From: Euonymus europaeus
Lineage: Eukaryota > Streptophyta > Magnoliopsida > Celastrales > Celastraceae
Assembly (NCBI GenBank): GCA_963580455.1
Contig: OY756963.1
Span: forward strand, 22,153,555-22,217,554
DNA length: 64,000 nt
Direction: 5' to 3'
Shown: positions 61,085 to 64,000 of the stretch, piece after piece
How the letters are laid out: each line of letters starts with the position of its first letter
How positions within the stretch are numbered: the stretch's first letter is position 1
Made by a program: the position numbers and the translations under genes
The notes under the pieces: generated by a model
The model's input: only the letters and a program-made list of their open reading frames with translations
Database searches by the model: none
What the model was told of the DNA's origin: nothing

Positions 61085-62916
61085 TAGGCAACCAGGGCAT
61101 AGAGAGAGAGACTAATAAAATAAGTAGTGTTAAGTGTTAACCATAGAGGATGGTTAGACGTGAAGAGTTGGACAATTCAAATCTAAACACGCAGTTGCTC
61201 CTAATAAAAAAAGGAAGTAAAGTTTCACATCCATGGATATAGACCACTGGACAATTAATGTTATCTCCAGAGCCAATCTCTCTCAGCATATCAAGAAAAG
61301 GTATTTATTAATTCGTTAATTATTTTTGTAATTATATAATTGATTACTTTATGATATGTATACACACACATATATATATGTGTATGTTGGGTCCTAGGAA
61401 TTGGTTCTTGATTGGTTTAATAATGTGTCAAAATGTGCGAAAATGAATGTGAATTCACATGTTATTTATTTCTCTCATTCATTTATATCTAGGATCATAC
61501 TCTCATCGAGGCGATGCATTACGTCACTAGTTAGTAGGATGCGCTAACATGTTCTTGCTCATATATCATTACACTTTAGATCTGCGTGTCGCTATTATGA
61601 TACGCATGTGTCGGGCTTTACTCATTTATCGTTGTATTAAGATTCTGATGCAACGTATCACACATGAATGAGTTAGCGAATTTCTCACCCTCAATCATAT
61701 TTAATATTTTTCGCAAAGTTTACATTGACTGTAAACCTACAACAACTCTCCTCTTCTATTTGAATTTGTGACATGTTGCAAGTGCAAAGGAACTTGAGAT
61801 TCTACATACATAAAAAAGGCCAAATAGATAAAATTGTTTGAAGTTGCTTATGAAGATCCAATCAATAAAGCAAACTTAGCTTTTGCATTTAAGGTAATGA
61901 AAATGAACCTTTTTTCTCATCGGACCTTCCAAAATTGTATCTAAAATATTTAAAGAAAGGAATAATTACTAGATATATATATATTCTTTCAACGGGTCAT
62001 TAATGGTATAAAGTTAACTCCACAAATATTGTCCAGGCAAGGGGCCCGCGAGTTCTGGTGCTGTGTGGTCATATCAAAGAGAAAACGATAAATAAATAAA
62101 ATATATATAGTGATGTAGTGATTATATATATTTATACATTAATGGGTCTTAATTCGATCCTAGGGGGTTCCAAGATTGGCAAGTAGAACTGTGGAAGGAG
62201 GTGACTTTTCCCAAAACTTATTTCAGCGTCTCTCACTCCCGCTGAACCTCACGTTGTGTATTGAATGCCTTATGCGTATTGTGCATGTTTATAGAGAAGC
62301 GAAATGATGTGCTGGCTTGCTTGGCGTTACAATTTGACAGGAGAATGAAGATTTGTCTGGCACCTCTTAGGGCTCGCCTGGAAAATTTTATGGGAGGATT
62401 ATATGGGACTCTCTTGGCTTAGACATGTTGTTCGTCTGACTGAATAGGCTTGATTTTTGTTGGGTTTTTCCCGTCCCTCAGATCAAAAAATAAAATAAAA
62501 TAACCATGGACCGTCTACAGGTGGAACTCCTACCTCAGCGTCTTTCTATAGCAAAAGTTTTTCTCCAATGACTAATGTGGACTCATTTTTGGTCCAAAAT
62601 CATACAAAAACAACTTTTTTTGAGTTTCCAATCACTGCTGTAGATAGTAGATACTTGGTTTTTTTTTTTTTTTTGCGAAGATTCTATAATCCAGTATGCT
62701 TCAAGTTATCTCCATTGATTGAAGCCCCCATTTCCATTACTAAAATGAAAACGACAAGTTCACAGCATCAAACACCTTGTGATTCCATGGAACAAGTACT
62801 AGGGGATTGACTCTTTTGTTATTCTCTTTGAATTGTTCACTTCTTCATTCAATATATCTCTTGATTAATTCTTGCAATTAAAGGAATAATTGAAGAAGCT
62901 ACTTGGGTCGAGCCGA
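61085..62916. other. Upstream flank of TFL1
   Basis: No gene seen. A weak LINE-like 3' end may lie at 62330-62500: TTTTTCCCGTCCCTCAGATC, then AAAAAATAAAATAAAATAA. A stretch of about 16 T occurs at 62659-62674. Elsewhere AT-rich with short TA runs. Confidence 0.5.
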
Positions 62917-63489
62917 GAGTTACAAATCCACGCCTCCATATACACTAATAATATTGTCCGCTTTAGATTGTTGGATTCTTGTAGATATATTAGACCCGCA
63001 CGACTTTGTTTATCCTCAAGTCTTAGCAGTGGGTTGGACCAAGCTCACAAATATTTGAGAAAATGTTTTGTTAGTGGGTTGAGGGGACTTACCAATGTAT
63101 ACACTTGGTTGGGACATGCCCACCCGATGTGGAATATTAGTCTTTACACTCCCTCACACTTGTGGGCTGAGTTATATCACAGACTCAACAATTAGAGTAT
63201 AGGTCATGTCCAAGTCTAACTGGATTGAGTAACTTAACTCTGATACCATGTTATAAATGAATAAAATCACACCTCCATATACACTAACAATATTGTCTAT
63301 TTTGAGTTATCCGATTTCTGTTAATATATCGAACTCACATGACTTTGTTCATCCTCAAGTCTAACAAGTGAGTTAGGCCCAACTCACAAATACTTTGAAG
63401 AAGGGTGTGTTAGTGGGTTGAGAGGGACTTATCAATATATACCACTCAGTTGGGACATGCCCAACTTATGTGGGATATTGGTCTTTACA
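62917..63489 (-). mobile_element. TRIM-like mini LTR retrotransposon
   Basis: Two direct repeats of about 240 bp (63249-63489 and about 62917-63148) each begin, on the minus strand, TGTAAAGAC(C/T)AATAT(C/T)CCACAT and share TTGTGAG, TAGACTTGAGGAT and TGTATATGGAGG. The 63249-63489 copy ends ...TATAACA and is followed at once by TGGTATCAGAGTTAAG, complementary to the 3' end of initiator tRNA-Met, the usual plant primer-binding site. The internal part is only about 100 bp and has no coding capacity. A purine-rich GTGTGAGGGAG precedes the second repeat. Together these features define a terminal-repeat retrotransposon in miniature. Confidence 0.75.
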
Positions 63490-64000
63490 CCGGGTCAAGT
63501 TTGTCGTGGGCGACCCAAGCCCAATTTCCAACAACATACAATAGGAAAAATGTTTTGTTCGCGGTTGAGGTAGGCTTTATTTTTAATAAACAACTCACAA
63601 TTTCTCACATCTTTCGACGTGGAAGTCTATATATGCGACTTATAAAAAAATGAAACTTTCTTGGTAGAGAAAAAAATTATGCAGACCCAATTTATATATA
63701 TACAACAATCAATAAACCCAACACGAAAAAAATATTTTTGATGTGTTTAGAGGGGTGGATTTTTCAACATATCGAACCAGGATTTTTCAACATATCGAAC
63801 CAACTCCTCAATTATTGTTCAAGTTTAGACAATTTAATAAACAGTTGAGGAAACACACACTTTCAAATTGACTGAAATTTTAGTGTATATCTTGATCCTC
63901 CTAGGCCCTAGCAAAGGCTATCTAGCTTAGGAATATCCTGGCATATCAAAACTGTGCGTAGAGAAGAAACAAAAAATAAAATATTATGGTACGAACTGAA
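63490..64000. other. AT-rich end of the window
   Basis: Contains a perfect 23-bp direct repeat (63757-63779 and 63780-63802, starting GGATTTTTCAACATAT). The part next to the TRIM, ending CCCAATTTCCAACA near 63533, could extend that element. No gene seen. Confidence 0.5.

Overview
This is a stretch of nuclear DNA from a flowering plant, most likely a eudicot. The genes are split by AT-rich GT-AG introns, there are microsatellites and several plant transposon families, and every recognisable protein is a conserved land-plant protein. I cannot name the species. No coordinate comes from a transcript: all exon joins were made by reading splice sites and keeping the protein frame.

Layout. 1-5.4 kb: gene-poor, with a hAT/MITE-like element, a LINE RNase H scrap and a 120-bp tandem duplication. 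5.4-8.7 kb: a complete MuDR-like (MULE) transposon with about 115-bp terminal inverted repeats, a perfect 9-bp target duplication and an intact-looking three-exon transposase. 9.9-10.8 kb: a single-exon gene for a basic plant protein of unknown function. 11.5-16.1 kb (minus): a SOUL heme-binding gene of seven exons, with one GC-AG intron; its 2-kb intron carries a PIF/Tourist-like MITE and a non-autonomous MULE that has a fold-back minisatellite inside. 16.7-23.6 kb (plus): a 13-exon gene for the plastid membrane protein of the At5g03900 type. 24.1-25.6 kb: two minus-strand pseudogenes (a GNA1-like acetyltransferase and an unidentified, probably retroposed, coding sequence). 26.3-29.5 kb (plus): ISCA2-type mitochondrial iron-sulfur assembly gene. 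30.5-35.5 kb (plus): CIA1/CIAO1 WD40 gene of the cytosolic iron-sulfur assembly machinery. 36.1 kb: a plastid trnfM-like relic. 36.5-37.0 kb (minus): BIC1/BIC2-type inhibitor of cryptochromes. 38.3-42.9 kb (minus): plastid division gene FtsZ2. 45.4-47.0 kb (minus): ABI5-type bZIP factor. 48.2-56.2 kb: a CACTA (En/Spm) transposon with a TAA target duplication, a transposase gene whose catalytic core is deleted and a damaged TnpA-like gene. 59.5-60.9 kb (minus): TERMINAL FLOWER 1 (TFL1/CEN) homolog. 62.9-63.5 kb: a TRIM-like mini-retrotransposon with an initiator-tRNA-Met primer site.

How the genes relate. Three neighbours on the plus strand are linked by name or function to iron-sulfur biology in three compartments: plastid (annotation only), mitochondrion (ISCA2) and cytosol (CIA1). 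A heme-binding SOUL gene faces the first of them across a 670-bp shared promoter. Plants do not use operons, so this is probably ancestral gene order rather than co-regulation. BIC, ABI5 and TFL1 are regulators of light, abscisic acid and flowering time or inflorescence architecture. I did not find a convincing undescribed system. The most unusual structure is the non-autonomous MULE with its inverted minisatellite.
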